From NCBI RefSeq assembly GCF_003626595.1, contig NZ_RBAK01000001.1:744001-808000 (forward strand): a stretch of DNA of 64,000 nucleotides, read 5' to 3'. The notes under the pieces are model-generated. The model ran no database searches, was not told the DNA's origin, and worked only from the letters and a program-made list of their open reading frames with translations. The stretch comes from Micromonospora endolithica (GTDB lineage Bacteria > Actinomycetota > Actinomycetes > Mycobacteriales > Micromonosporaceae). Below, in pieces: positions 53,377 to 60,490 of this stretch. How positions within the stretch are numbered: position 1 is the first letter of the stretch; each line of letters starts with the position of its first letter. Position numbers and translations under genes: made by a program.

Positions 53377-54234
53377 ATGCACCTGTTCCCCGCCACCCCA
53401 CGCCGCCTGCTCGCGGCCACCGGCGCGCTCCTGCTCGGCACCACGACCGCGGTCGTCACCGGCGCGCCGACGGCGGCCGGGGCCGCCACGGTCGGCTACG
53501 TCCGGCTGGCGCACCTCTCCCCCGACACCCCCGCCGTGGACGTCTACCTGGACGCCCCCGGCGACGGGAAGCCGCAGGTCTTCCCCGCCGTCGGCTACGG
53601 GGTCGTCTCGACCTACCTGCCGCTGCCGGTCGGCCGCTACGCGGTCGCCATGCGCGAGGCCGGCGCACCCGCCGACGAACCGCCGGTGCTGACCACCGAG
53701 GTCGCGGTGACCAGCGGCTCCGCGCACACCGTCGCCGGGGTGGGCCGCTACGCCGACCTCGGACTGCGGGTGCTGCGCGACGATCTCAGCACCCCCGCCG
53801 CCGGCCGGGCCCGGGTCCGGGTCGTCCAGGCGTCGGTCCGCGCCCCGATCGTCGACGTGGCCGCCGCCGACGGACCCCGGATCGCCGAGGGCGTCCGCTT
53901 CGCCACCACCTCCGACTACCGGGAGGTCGAACCGGGTCGCTGGCGGCTGCGCCTGGGCGGTTCCGGGGGCCCCACGACGGACACCGAGGTCACCCTGGAG
54001 GGCGGGGCGGTCTACTCGCTGCTGGTGCTCGACGCCAAGCAGGGCGGGCTGACCACCGAACTGCGGCAGGACGCCGCGAGCGGAGCGGCCGTCGTGCCGG
54101 CGGGCGGCATCGACACCGGCGCCGGCGGCACCGCCGGGCGGTCCGCGTACCCCCTGGTGGCCGGCGGACTCGCGGTGGCCGCGCTGCTCGCGGGCCTCGT
54201 GCTGCTGCGGCGGCGCGGGCGTGGCACCTGGTGA
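53377..54234 (+). CDS. DUF4397 surface protein, probable class F sortase substrate
   Basis: A 285-residue secreted protein. It has a signal peptide (about 1-36, RRLLAATGALLLGTTTAVVTGAPTAAGAA), a DUF4397 beta domain (TVGYVRLAHLSPDTPAVDVYLD and a second half from about 145), then VVPAGGIDTGAGGTAG (239-254), a hydrophobic helix (about 259-277) and a basic end RRRGRGTW. That tripartite end resembles a cell-wall sorting signal but without LPxTG. The sortase gene overlaps its stop by 4 bases, so the two are almost certainly enzyme and substrate. ATG at 53377 follows GGAGGCGAC. Function at the surface is unknown. Confidence 0.9.
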   Translation: MHLFPATPRRLLAATGALLLGTTTAVVTGAPTAAGAATVGYVRLAHLSPDTPAVDVYLDAPGDGKPQVFPAVGYGVVSTYLPLPVGRYAVAMREAGAPADEPPVLTTEVAVTSGSAHTVAGVGRYADLGLRVLRDDLSTPAAGRARVRVVQASVRAPIVDVAAADGPRIAEGVRFATTSDYREVEPGRWRLRLGGSGGPTTDTEVTLEGGAVYSLLVLDAKQGGLTTELRQDAASGAAVVPAGGIDTGAGGTAGRSAYPLVAGGLAVAALLAGLVLLRRRGRGTW

Positions 54235-54911
54235 ACCGACGTCCCGGCCCGGCGGTCCGGCGGCACCGTGCCCGCCGGGCGCCGACGCTCGCGCTGGTCG
54301 CGGCCGGCGCGGCGCTGTGCGTGGCGGCGGGGACCGGGGTGGGGCTCGCCACCACGACCGACGGGCCGACGCCGGCCCCGGGATGGCGGCCGGGTTGCGC
54401 CGTCGACTGCCCGTCCGCAGGCGCGAGCGCCACGCCGCGACCGGCCCCCACCCGGGTACGCGTGCCACGGATCCGGGTGGACTCGCCGCTGACCGTGCTC
54501 GGGCTGGACGCCGCCGGAGCGGTCGAGGCACCGGCCGACTTCGCCACCGCCGGCTGGTACGGCGGCGGCCCGGTCCCCGGTGACCCCGGCCCGGCGGTGA
54601 TCGCCGGGCACCTCGACTCCCGGGCCGGCCCGGCCGTGTTCGCCCGGCTCGGCGAGCTGCGGCCGGGTGACCTGGTGCAGGTGTGGCGCGGCGACCGCAC
54701 GGTGTCGTTCCGGGTGACCGGCGCGGTGCGGGTACCCAAGGACCGCTTCCCCACCGAGGCCGTGTACGGCCCGACACCCGCCGCCGAGCTGCGCCTGGTC
54801 ACCTGCGGCGGCGCCTTCGACCGGCGCACCGGGCACTACCGGGACAACGTGGTGGTCTTCGCGGTCGCCGACACGCCGACCGACGTCCTCCCCCACTCCG
54901 CCGCCGGCTGA
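54231..54911 (+). CDS. Class F sortase
   Basis: A 226-residue class F sortase (the actinobacterial group). It has an N-terminal membrane anchor (about 18-40), a Pro/Ala linker and the sortase beta barrel with catalytic His127 (VIAGHLDSRAGPAVF), Cys192 (LVTCGGAFDRRTGHYRDN) and Arg204. All three catalytic residues are present. It should cleave and transpeptidate the sorting signal of the upstream DUF4397 protein, with which it overlaps (GTGA). The TGA stop touches the 29-base palindromic doublet at 54912. Confidence 0.94.
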   Translation: MNRRPGPAVRRHRARRAPTLALVAAGAALCVAAGTGVGLATTTDGPTPAPGWRPGCAVDCPSAGASATPRPAPTRVRVPRIRVDSPLTVLGLDAAGAVEAPADFATAGWYGGGPVPGDPGPAVIAGHLDSRAGPAVFARLGELRPGDLVQVWRGDRTVSFRVTGAVRVPKDRFPTEAVYGPTPAAELRLVTCGGAFDRRTGHYRDNVVVFAVADTPTDVLPHSAAG

Positions 54912-54970
54912 GGTGCAAGGAAGGGCCCCCTATTAACGCCTGGTGCATAGGAAGGGCCCCCTATTAACGG
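54912..54970. repeat. Paired 29-bp palindromic element, locus D
   Basis: Copies at 54912-54940 and 54942-54970 with one base between them, in locus C orientation. The first begins at the base after the sortase TGA (GGTGCAAGGAAGGGCCCC) and differs from the first copy of locus C at a single position over 29 bases. Confidence 0.88.
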
Positions 54971-55010
54971 AGCGAGCCGCGCGAGGGCGGAGCGAGCCGC
55001 GCGAGGGCGG
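54971..55010. repeat. 20-bp tandem repeat, two identical units
   Basis: AGCGAGCCGCGCGAGGGCGG at 54971-54990 and 54991-55010, joined directly to the palindromic doublet and ending 9 bases before the DUF2203 stop. GAGCGAG-rich like the repeats in the carotenoid block. Confidence 0.95.
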
Positions 55011-55019
55011 CGGCGGCTG

Positions 55020-55370
55020 TCAGACCGGGCGGCGGCCGGCGAAGCCGCACTCGATCCGGTGGTACCACCGCACGTCGCTGTCCCCCTCCAGCCAGCACCA
55101 GAGCACCGGCCGGCCGTCCCGCTCACCGGGGAAGTCGAGTAACACCGGCGCGATGCCCTTGACCTGGATGTCGTGCGCGTGCAACTCGTCCACGACCGCG
55201 TGCATCCGCGCCTCCAGCCCCTTGACCTCGGGGCGTCCGCCGAGCGCGCTCACGCCGTGGTCGGCGAGGTCGGCCCGCAGCTCGGCCAGATCGGCGCGCA
55301 GCCGGATCAGTTCGTCGACGCGCGGGCGCAGCGTGGCCACGAGGTGCCGGGCCTGGGCGAGAGTGAACAC
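55020..55370 (-). CDS. DUF2203 family protein
   Basis: A 116-residue cytoplasmic protein beginning MFTLAQARHLVATLRPRVDELIRLRADLAELRADLADHG, a coiled-coil helix, followed by VVDELHAHDIQVKGIAPVLLDFPGERDGRPVLWCWLEGDSDVRWYHRIECGFAGRRPV, the DUF2203 signature. The family is widespread but uncharacterised. The start is GTG at 55370. It lies 48 bases downstream of proC on the same strand and may be co-transcribed with it. Confidence 0.9.
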   Translation of the reverse strand: MFTLAQARHLVATLRPRVDELIRLRADLAELRADLADHGVSALGGRPEVKGLEARMHAVVDELHAHDIQVKGIAPVLLDFPGERDGRPVLWCWLEGDSDVRWYHRIECGFAGRRPV

Positions 55371-55418
55371 GCGGCACAGTATGCGGCACGCGCGGAGCGG
55401 TCCGTCCGACTCGACCGG

Positions 55419-56237
55419 TCACCCGGCCTTTGCGGCCAGCTCCTGGGCCCGGTCCCGGGCCGCCTCCAGGGCGGCCAGCAGCGCCGCGCGTACGCCGTGC
55501 TTCTCCAGCTCCCGGATGGCGGAGATGGTGGTGCCGGCCGGCGAGGTGACCGCCTCGCGCAGCTTCACCGGGTGCTCACCGGAGTCCCGCAGCATCACCG
55601 CGGAGCCGATCGCGGTCTGCACGATCAGGTCGTGCGCCACCTGCCGGGGCAGTCCGAGCAGGATCCCCGCGTCGATCATCGCCTCGACCAGCAGGTAGAA
55701 GTATGCCGGGCCGGAGCCGGACAGGGCGGTCACCGCGTCCTGCTGGGATTCCGGCACCCGGATCGTCGCGCCCAGCGGCTTGAACATCTCCTCGGCCAGC
55801 GCCAGGTGCGCCCCGGTCGCGTGCGCGCCCGCCGAGATGGCGGTCATCGCCTCGTCCACCAGCGCCGGGGTGTTGGTCATGACCCGCACCACCGGGGTGC
55901 CCTCGGGCAGCCGGCGGCTGAAGAAGCTGGTCGGCAGGCCGGCGCAGAGCGAGATGACCAGCTTGTCCGCCGGCACCTTCGGGCCGATCTCGTCCAGCAG
56001 CGCCGCCGCGTCCTGCGGCTTGACCGAGACGGCGAGCACCTCCGCCTCGTCCACCGCGGTCAGGTTGTCCACCACCCGTACGCCGTAACGCGTGGTCAGT
56101 TCCTCCGCGCGGGCCGGCCGGCGGGCCGTGGCCAGCAGCCGGTCCACCGGCCAGCCCGACCGCAGCAACCCGGACAGCATCAACTCGCCGATCTTGCCCG
56201 CGCCGATCACCGCGACCGTGTGCACCGCACCCACCAT
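55419..56237 (-). CDS. proC: Pyrroline-5-carboxylate reductase
   Basis: ProC reduces pyrroline-5-carboxylate to proline with NAD(P)H. The 272-residue protein has the Rossmann motif VAVIGAGKIGELMLSGLLRSG (8-28), VLAVSVKPQD, MTNTPALVDEAMTAIS and the C-terminal dimer/active-site stretch DAVTALSGSGPAYFYLLVEAMIDAGILLGLPRQVAHDL followed by HPVKLREAVTSPAGTTISAIRELEKHGVRAA. All expected motifs are present. The start ATG at 56237 is preceded by GAGAGGTACGGCG. It lies 72 bases downstream of pfkA on the same strand. Confidence 0.96.
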   Translation of the reverse strand: MVGAVHTVAVIGAGKIGELMLSGLLRSGWPVDRLLATARRPARAEELTTRYGVRVVDNLTAVDEAEVLAVSVKPQDAAALLDEIGPKVPADKLVISLCAGLPTSFFSRRLPEGTPVVRVMTNTPALVDEAMTAISAGAHATGAHLALAEEMFKPLGATIRVPESQQDAVTALSGSGPAYFYLLVEAMIDAGILLGLPRQVAHDLIVQTAIGSAVMLRDSGEHPVKLREAVTSPAGTTISAIRELEKHGVRAALLAALEAARDRAQELAAKAG

Positions 56238-56309
56238 GTCGCCGTACCTCTCTCCCCGGGACAGCGGGGCGCGGCGGACCCGCGGGCCCGCCGCGCCACC
56301 GGCCGTGCG

Positions 56310-57338
56310 TCAGTTGCCGAAGAAGACCTCGGCCTCGGCGTACCGCTCCAGCGGCACGGTCTTCAGCTCACGGGTGGCCTCGGCCAGCGGAACGCGGACG
56401 ATGTCCGTGCTCTGCATCGCGACCATCTTGCCCCAGTCGCCCTCGTGCACCGCGTCGATGGCCTGCAGGCCCAGCCGGGTGGCGAGCACCCGGTCGAACG
56501 CGGTCGGGGTGCCGCCGCGCTGGATGTGCCCGAGCACGACCGTGCGGGCCTCCTTGCCGGTCTTGGCCTCCAGCTGCTCGGCCAGCCACTGGCCGATGCC
56601 GCCCAGCCGGACGTGGCCGAAGGCGTCCAGCTCCTGGTTGTGCAGGACCATCTGGCCGTCGAGCGGCTGCGCGCCCTCGGCGACCACGACGATCGGGGCG
56701 TACTGGTGCTGGAAGCGCTTCTCCACGTAGCCGGCGACCTGCTCGACGTCGAACTGCCGCTCCGGCAGCAGGATGACGTTGGCACCACCGGCCAGGCCGG
56801 CGTGCAGGGCGATCCAGCCGGCGTGCCGGCCCATCACCTCGACGACCAGGGTGCGGTGGTGGCTCTCCGCCGTGGTGTGCAGCCGGTCGATCGCCTCCAT
56901 GGCGATGTTCACGGCGGTGTCGAAGCCGAACGTGTAGTCGGTGGCGCCGAGGTCGTTGTCGATGGTCTTCGGTACGCCGACCACGTGCACGCCCAGCTCG
57001 TAGAGCTTGGTGGCCACGCCGAGGGTGTCCTCGCCGCCGATCGCGATCAGGGCGTCGACGCCCTGCGCGGCGAGGTTCTCCTTGATCCGCTCGACCCCGT
57101 TCTCGATCTTGAACGGGTTGGTGCGGGACGAGCCGAGGATGGTGCCGCCGCGCGGCAGGATGCCGCGGACCTCGCCGATGCCCAGGGGGCGGGACAGGCC
57201 CTCCAGCGGGCCCTTCCAACCGTCCCGGAAACCCACGAACTCGTGACCGTAGTTGGTGACGCCCTTGCGGACCACCGCTCGGATCACCGCATTGAGACCT
57301 GGGCAGTCGCCGCCGCCGGTGAGCACGCCGATACGCAT
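56310..57338 (-). CDS. pfkA: 6-phosphofructokinase, predicted pyrophosphate-dependent
   Basis: A 342-residue PFK. It phosphorylates fructose 6-phosphate at C1. The usual GGDG loop of ATP enzymes reads IGGEDTLG with Asp104, and the following motif is VGVPKTIDNDL with Lys124 instead of Gly. Asp104 plus Lys124 is the known signature of PPi-dependent enzymes, described in the actinomycete Amycolatopsis methanolica. Other motifs are GGGDCPGLNAVIR (8-20), MGRHAGWIALHAGLAGGAN and GHIQRGGTPTAFDR. Using PPi would make the step reversible. ATG at 57338 with GGAGGA upstream. The substrate call is inference from two residues. Confidence 0.93.
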   Translation of the reverse strand: MRIGVLTGGGDCPGLNAVIRAVVRKGVTNYGHEFVGFRDGWKGPLEGLSRPLGIGEVRGILPRGGTILGSSRTNPFKIENGVERIKENLAAQGVDALIAIGGEDTLGVATKLYELGVHVVGVPKTIDNDLGATDYTFGFDTAVNIAMEAIDRLHTTAESHHRTLVVEVMGRHAGWIALHAGLAGGANVILLPERQFDVEQVAGYVEKRFQHQYAPIVVVAEGAQPLDGQMVLHNQELDAFGHVRLGGIGQWLAEQLEAKTGKEARTVVLGHIQRGGTPTAFDRVLATRLGLQAIDAVHEGDWGKMVAMQSTDIVRVPLAEATRELKTVPLERYAEAEVFFGN

Positions 57339-57503
57339 GATCTGGTCATCCTCCTGGGAGCATCAATGAAGCCCGGTTTGCCCCAGGATAGGTGTCACAT
57401 CAGACCATCGGCGCCGTTGCCGGCCCGGGGCGGGCCGTCACTGCGCACTGTAGTCCGCGCGGGTGTACGCCGACCGGCCGCCCCGGGCACTCCCGGCTAC
57501 CGG

Positions 57504-58007
57504 TCAGTAGCTGACCTCGCGGTTCTCCCCCGCCGCCGGCGGCTTGCCGGTCACCGCCGCCTTGGCGAAGCCGAGCAGGTTGACCACGGTGCTGCTCGGC
57601 GAGTCCCAGTACTCCGCGGAGCTGGCGCGCACCGTGATCAGGGTCAGGCCGGGGGTGTCCAGCCCGTCCGGGAACCACGTCTTGAGCAGCGGGTTCCACA
57701 ACTGTTCGGCCTTGCTCCGGTCGAAGCCCTCGCGGGCGGTGCCGGACATCGACACCCACGCGTTGTGCTTCTGGTCGGAGAACGACACGTTCACCTCCGG
57801 GTTGACCCGGATCTGGCGCACCTTGGCCGAGTCCGCGTACGCGAAGAACCACAGGTCCCCGTCGAAATCGGCTTCCTGGAGACCCATCGGCCGGCTGACC
57901 GTACGGCCGTCCACGGCGGTCGTGGTCAGCATGCAGATCCGCGCCTGCCGGACCAGTTCGGTGACCCGTTGCCGCGCCTGCGCGACGTCACTCGGTTCGT
58001 TGCTCAT
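57504..58007 (-). CDS. Pyridoxamine 5'-phosphate oxidase-like flavin protein
   Basis: A 167-residue split-barrel protein of the PNPOx-like/general stress protein 26 group. ICMLTTTAVDGRTVSRPMGLQEADFDGDLWFFAYADSAKVRQIRVNPEVNVSFSD (24-78) is the flavin-binding half and NAWVSMSGTAREGFDRSKAEQLWNPLLKTWFPDGLDTPGLTLITV the second half. Members bind FMN, F420 or haem and often serve in stress responses. The real substrate is unknown. ATG at 58007 has GAGGGAG upstream. It precedes pfkA on the same strand with a 165-base gap, so it probably has its own transcript. Confidence 0.9.
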   Translation of the reverse strand: MSNEPSDVAQARQRVTELVRQARICMLTTTAVDGRTVSRPMGLQEADFDGDLWFFAYADSAKVRQIRVNPEVNVSFSDQKHNAWVSMSGTAREGFDRSKAEQLWNPLLKTWFPDGLDTPGLTLITVRASSAEYWDSPSSTVVNLLGFAKAAVTGKPPAAGENREVSY

Positions 58008-58062
58008 GAGACCCTCCCTCGGCTCGACGCGAAATCCGTGCCCGGGACGGAACGGGCCAAAC

Positions 58063-58560
58063 CTACGAACCGGTCATCGCCCGCCACCGGGCGAGGTTGT
58101 GCCGGGCGTCGACCAGCGCGTCGTGCCGGGCGGCGTCGGCGTCCGGCAGCGTCGGGCGGCCCCGGTCGTCCCAGAGCTGACGCAGCTCCTTGGTGAACCG
58201 GGGGATCTCCCGGGGCAGCGCCGGCATCGCTCCCCACAACTGGGCGAGCACCACGTGGTCGTACGCGGCGTACCAGGCCCACAGCTCCAACTGCTCCCCC
58301 GGCCGGTCGCGGACCGGCTCCAGCAGGAAGTCGTACAGCTCGTCGCGGATCCGCTCCCGGGACCGCCAGGCACGGTCGGCCGGCGAGGGCAGCTTGTCCA
58401 GCACGTTGCGGCGGACCCAGGGCACGGCCCGCGAGTCGTCGAACTCGGTGGAGACGGCGTAGAACTCCCGGCCGTACTCGTCGACCACGCCGATCGACAC
58501 GAGGTCGACGATCCGGCCGTCCTCGATGAACTCGCAGTCGTAGAAGTAGCGGTAGACCAT
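58063..58560 (-). CDS. Polyadenylate-specific 3'-exoribonuclease AS (RNase AS)
   Basis: A 165-residue DEDDh exonuclease matching M. tuberculosis Rv2179c (RNase AS), which trims adenylate-containing RNA. It opens with MVYRYFYDCEFIEDGRIVDLVSIGVVDEYGREFYAV, with Asp8 and Glu10 in YDCEF. WAWYAAYDHVVLAQLWG holds the third Asp, and ARHDALVDARHNLARW the His and last Asp. The upstream in-frame extension to 58701 is Ala/Gly/Pro-rich and not part of the family, so ATG at 58560 is used; GAGGATGG lies before it. It is divergent from the crp-like gene. Confidence 0.94.
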   Translation of the reverse strand: MVYRYFYDCEFIEDGRIVDLVSIGVVDEYGREFYAVSTEFDDSRAVPWVRRNVLDKLPSPADRAWRSRERIRDELYDFLLEPVRDRPGEQLELWAWYAAYDHVVLAQLWGAMPALPREIPRFTKELRQLWDDRGRPTLPDADAARHDALVDARHNLARWRAMTGS

Positions 58561-58832
58561 TCCCGCCATCCTCGCCGACGCCCCGCCGACGCCGGCGACC
58601 GGGGCGGCCCCACCACCGGCTCGGGCCGGCGCCGGCGCGCCCCGTCCCTGGTGGCGCGGGCCAGGGACTGTCACAGAAGTGACGTGAGGGCTGTACAGCA
58701 CGCGACCGGACCGTCATGATCTGATGGATACCGCTACCGGACACCGAACCGGTGTCAGTTCACCTTGCGCAGGGCCTTGAGGGTTCACCCGGTGAGCGAG
58801 TTGTGGGTCCTTGACCGGGGAGGGGTTGGGCC
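58561..58832. promoter_or_regulatory. RNase AS / crp divergent region with three dyads
   Basis: 272 bases with three inverted repeats: GTCAC-AGAA-GTGAC (about 58669-58683), GCTGTACAGC (about 58690-58699) and GACACCG-AAC-CGGTGTC (58740-58756). The first is an everted relative of the CRP half-site TGTGA/TCACA. The Crp protein encoded next door may bind here. No other gene is seen. Confidence 0.45.
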
Positions 58833-59525
58833 GTGGAGATGCGCCTGCCGGAGCCGGGTGACGCCCTGACCGGCGTCGAGATGTTCACCGGTCTGGAGCC
58901 CGAGGTCCGGCAACGGGTGATCGCGGCGGCGGTGCCCCGGACCTACCGCAAGGGCCAGCTGCTGTTCGTGGAGAACGACCCGGGCGAGTCGCTGATCGTG
59001 CTGCGTCGCGGGGCGGTGGCCGTCTTCCGGACGGCGCCGACCGGCGAGCGGGCGATCCTGACCGTGATGCGACCGCCGGACGTCCTGGGTGAGGTCTCGC
59101 TGCTGGACGCCTCGACCCGGTCGACCTCGGCGGAGGCGATCGAGGACACCGCGGCGCTCGCGTTGAGCCGGGGGGCGTTCATGGAGCTGGTGCACTCCAA
59201 CCCACGCATCCTGGACGCGGTGATGCGCTCGCTCGGCGGCCTCATCCGCCGGCTGACCGAGCAGAACGCCGACCACGTCTTCCTCGACCTGCCGGGCCGG
59301 GTGGCCAAGACGCTGGTCCGGCTGGCCGGCGAGAGCCAGGCCCCGATGATCACGATCGAGCTCAACCAGAGCCAGCTCGCGGAGATGGCCGGCGGCTCCC
59401 GGCAGAGCGTCAACCAGGCGATCGGGTCGTTCGCCAGCCGGGGCTGGCTGCGTACCGAGGGTCGCCGGATCGTGGTCACCGACGTCGCCTCGCTGCGTCG
59501 GCGGGCCGGCATGAGCGAGCGCTGA
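58833..59525 (+). CDS. crp: Crp/Fnr-family transcriptional regulator
   Basis: A 230-residue regulator with an N-terminal cyclic-nucleotide-binding barrel (about 14-130; LLFVENDPGESLIVLRRGAVAVFRT and VLGEVSLLDASTRSTSAEAIE, with the Arg-Ser phosphate-binding pair), a dimer helix and a C-terminal winged helix (ELNQSQLAEMAGGSRQSVNQAIGSFASRGWLRTEGRRI). It corresponds to the GlxR/Rv3676-type cAMP receptor proteins of actinobacteria. The start is GTG at 58833 (VEMRLPEPGD), about 10 bases after GGGGAGGGG. Upstream dyads may be autoregulatory. Confidence 0.94.
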   Translation: MEMRLPEPGDALTGVEMFTGLEPEVRQRVIAAAVPRTYRKGQLLFVENDPGESLIVLRRGAVAVFRTAPTGERAILTVMRPPDVLGEVSLLDASTRSTSAEAIEDTAALALSRGAFMELVHSNPRILDAVMRSLGGLIRRLTEQNADHVFLDLPGRVAKTLVRLAGESQAPMITIELNQSQLAEMAGGSRQSVNQAIGSFASRGWLRTEGRRIVVTDVASLRRRAGMSER

Positions 59526-59567
59526 CCGCGCCGCGTCGAGGGTCGGCGGCGCCGGCCGCCGCGCGAC

Positions 59568-60272
59568 TCAGGCGGCGACCGGCTGTCGCGGCACCGGGGC
59601 GGGCTGCGCCTTGGCCTTCTGGGCGTACGTGTCGACGTACTCCCGGCCGGACAGGTCCATCAACTCGTACATGATCTCGTCGGTGACCGCGCGCTCGACG
59701 AACCGGTCGCCGGCCATCCCGGCGTAGCGGGAGAAGTCCAGCGGAGCGCCGAAGCGGATCCGCACCCGCCGCACCTTCGGAACGAGCGTGCCCGGTGGCT
59801 GGATCTCGTCGAGGTTGAGCATCACCACCGGCACCACCGGCGCCCCGCTCTCCAGGGCCAGCCGGGCGACCCCGGTCTTGCCCCGGTAGAGCCGCCCGTC
59901 CGGGGAACGGGTGCCCTCCGGGTAGATGCCCGCGACGCCGCCGGCCCGCAGGATGGTGAGCTGGGTGTCCAGGGCCGCGCGGGCCGCCCGGCCACCCGAC
60001 CGGTCCACCGGGATGGTGCCGGTGCCGACGAAGAACATCTTGGTCAGCCAGCCCTTGAGGCCCTTGCCGGTGAAGTACTCCGCCTTGGCGACGAAGGTGA
60101 CCTTCCGCGGCACGATCAGCGGCGTGAAGATCGAGTCCGAGAAGGACAGGTGGTTGCTCGCCAGGATCACCGGACCGGTGGCGGGAACGTGGTGCAGTCC
60201 CTCCACCTGCGGGCGGAAGATCAGCCTCAGCAGCGGCCCGAGGATGACGTACTTCAGCAGCCAGTACAGCAC
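59568..60272 (-). CDS. 1-acyl-sn-glycerol-3-phosphate acyltransferase (PlsC family)
   Basis: A 234-residue membrane-associated acyltransferase for phospholipid synthesis. The catalytic motif is ILASNHLSFSDSIF (NHxxxxD), with FVGTGTIPVDRSGG, IYPEGTRSPDG (EGTR) and VVPVVMLNLDEI as later family blocks. It acylates lysophosphatidate or a related acceptor. The start is GTG at 60272 (VLYWLLKYVILG), with GAAGGGA upstream; the frame before it is non-homologous. It matches M. tuberculosis Rv2182c, which is also close to RNase AS (Rv2179c). It converges on crp. Confidence 0.93.
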   Translation of the reverse strand: MLYWLLKYVILGPLLRLIFRPQVEGLHHVPATGPVILASNHLSFSDSIFTPLIVPRKVTFVAKAEYFTGKGLKGWLTKMFFVGTGTIPVDRSGGRAARAALDTQLTILRAGGVAGIYPEGTRSPDGRLYRGKTGVARLALESGAPVVPVVMLNLDEIQPPGTLVPKVRRVRIRFGAPLDFSRYAGMAGDRFVERAVTDEIMYELMDLSGREYVDTYAQKAKAQPAPVPRQPVAA

Positions 60273-60490
60273 CGACGTCCCTTCGGTCGGGGTTTCCCGC
60301 GACAGCGCGCCCGTGCCCGGGTCGCTGCCGTCGCCGACGAGCCTACGGAGCGGGGTGGGCCACCACAACGGACGATGGATCACCGACGCCCGACCCGCGC
60401 CGGACCGGGCCGATCCGCCCGGCTTCGCCGCTGACGGCGGGACACCGACCCGACACCTGACCGGCCCCCGGGGCACGGCCGAAGCCTGCC

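Noticed and set aside
57203..57220. GGGCCCTTCC inside pfkA, resembling the palindromic element core
   Set aside because: Only about ten bases match, it is single, and it lies in a conserved coding region (WKGPLEGL).
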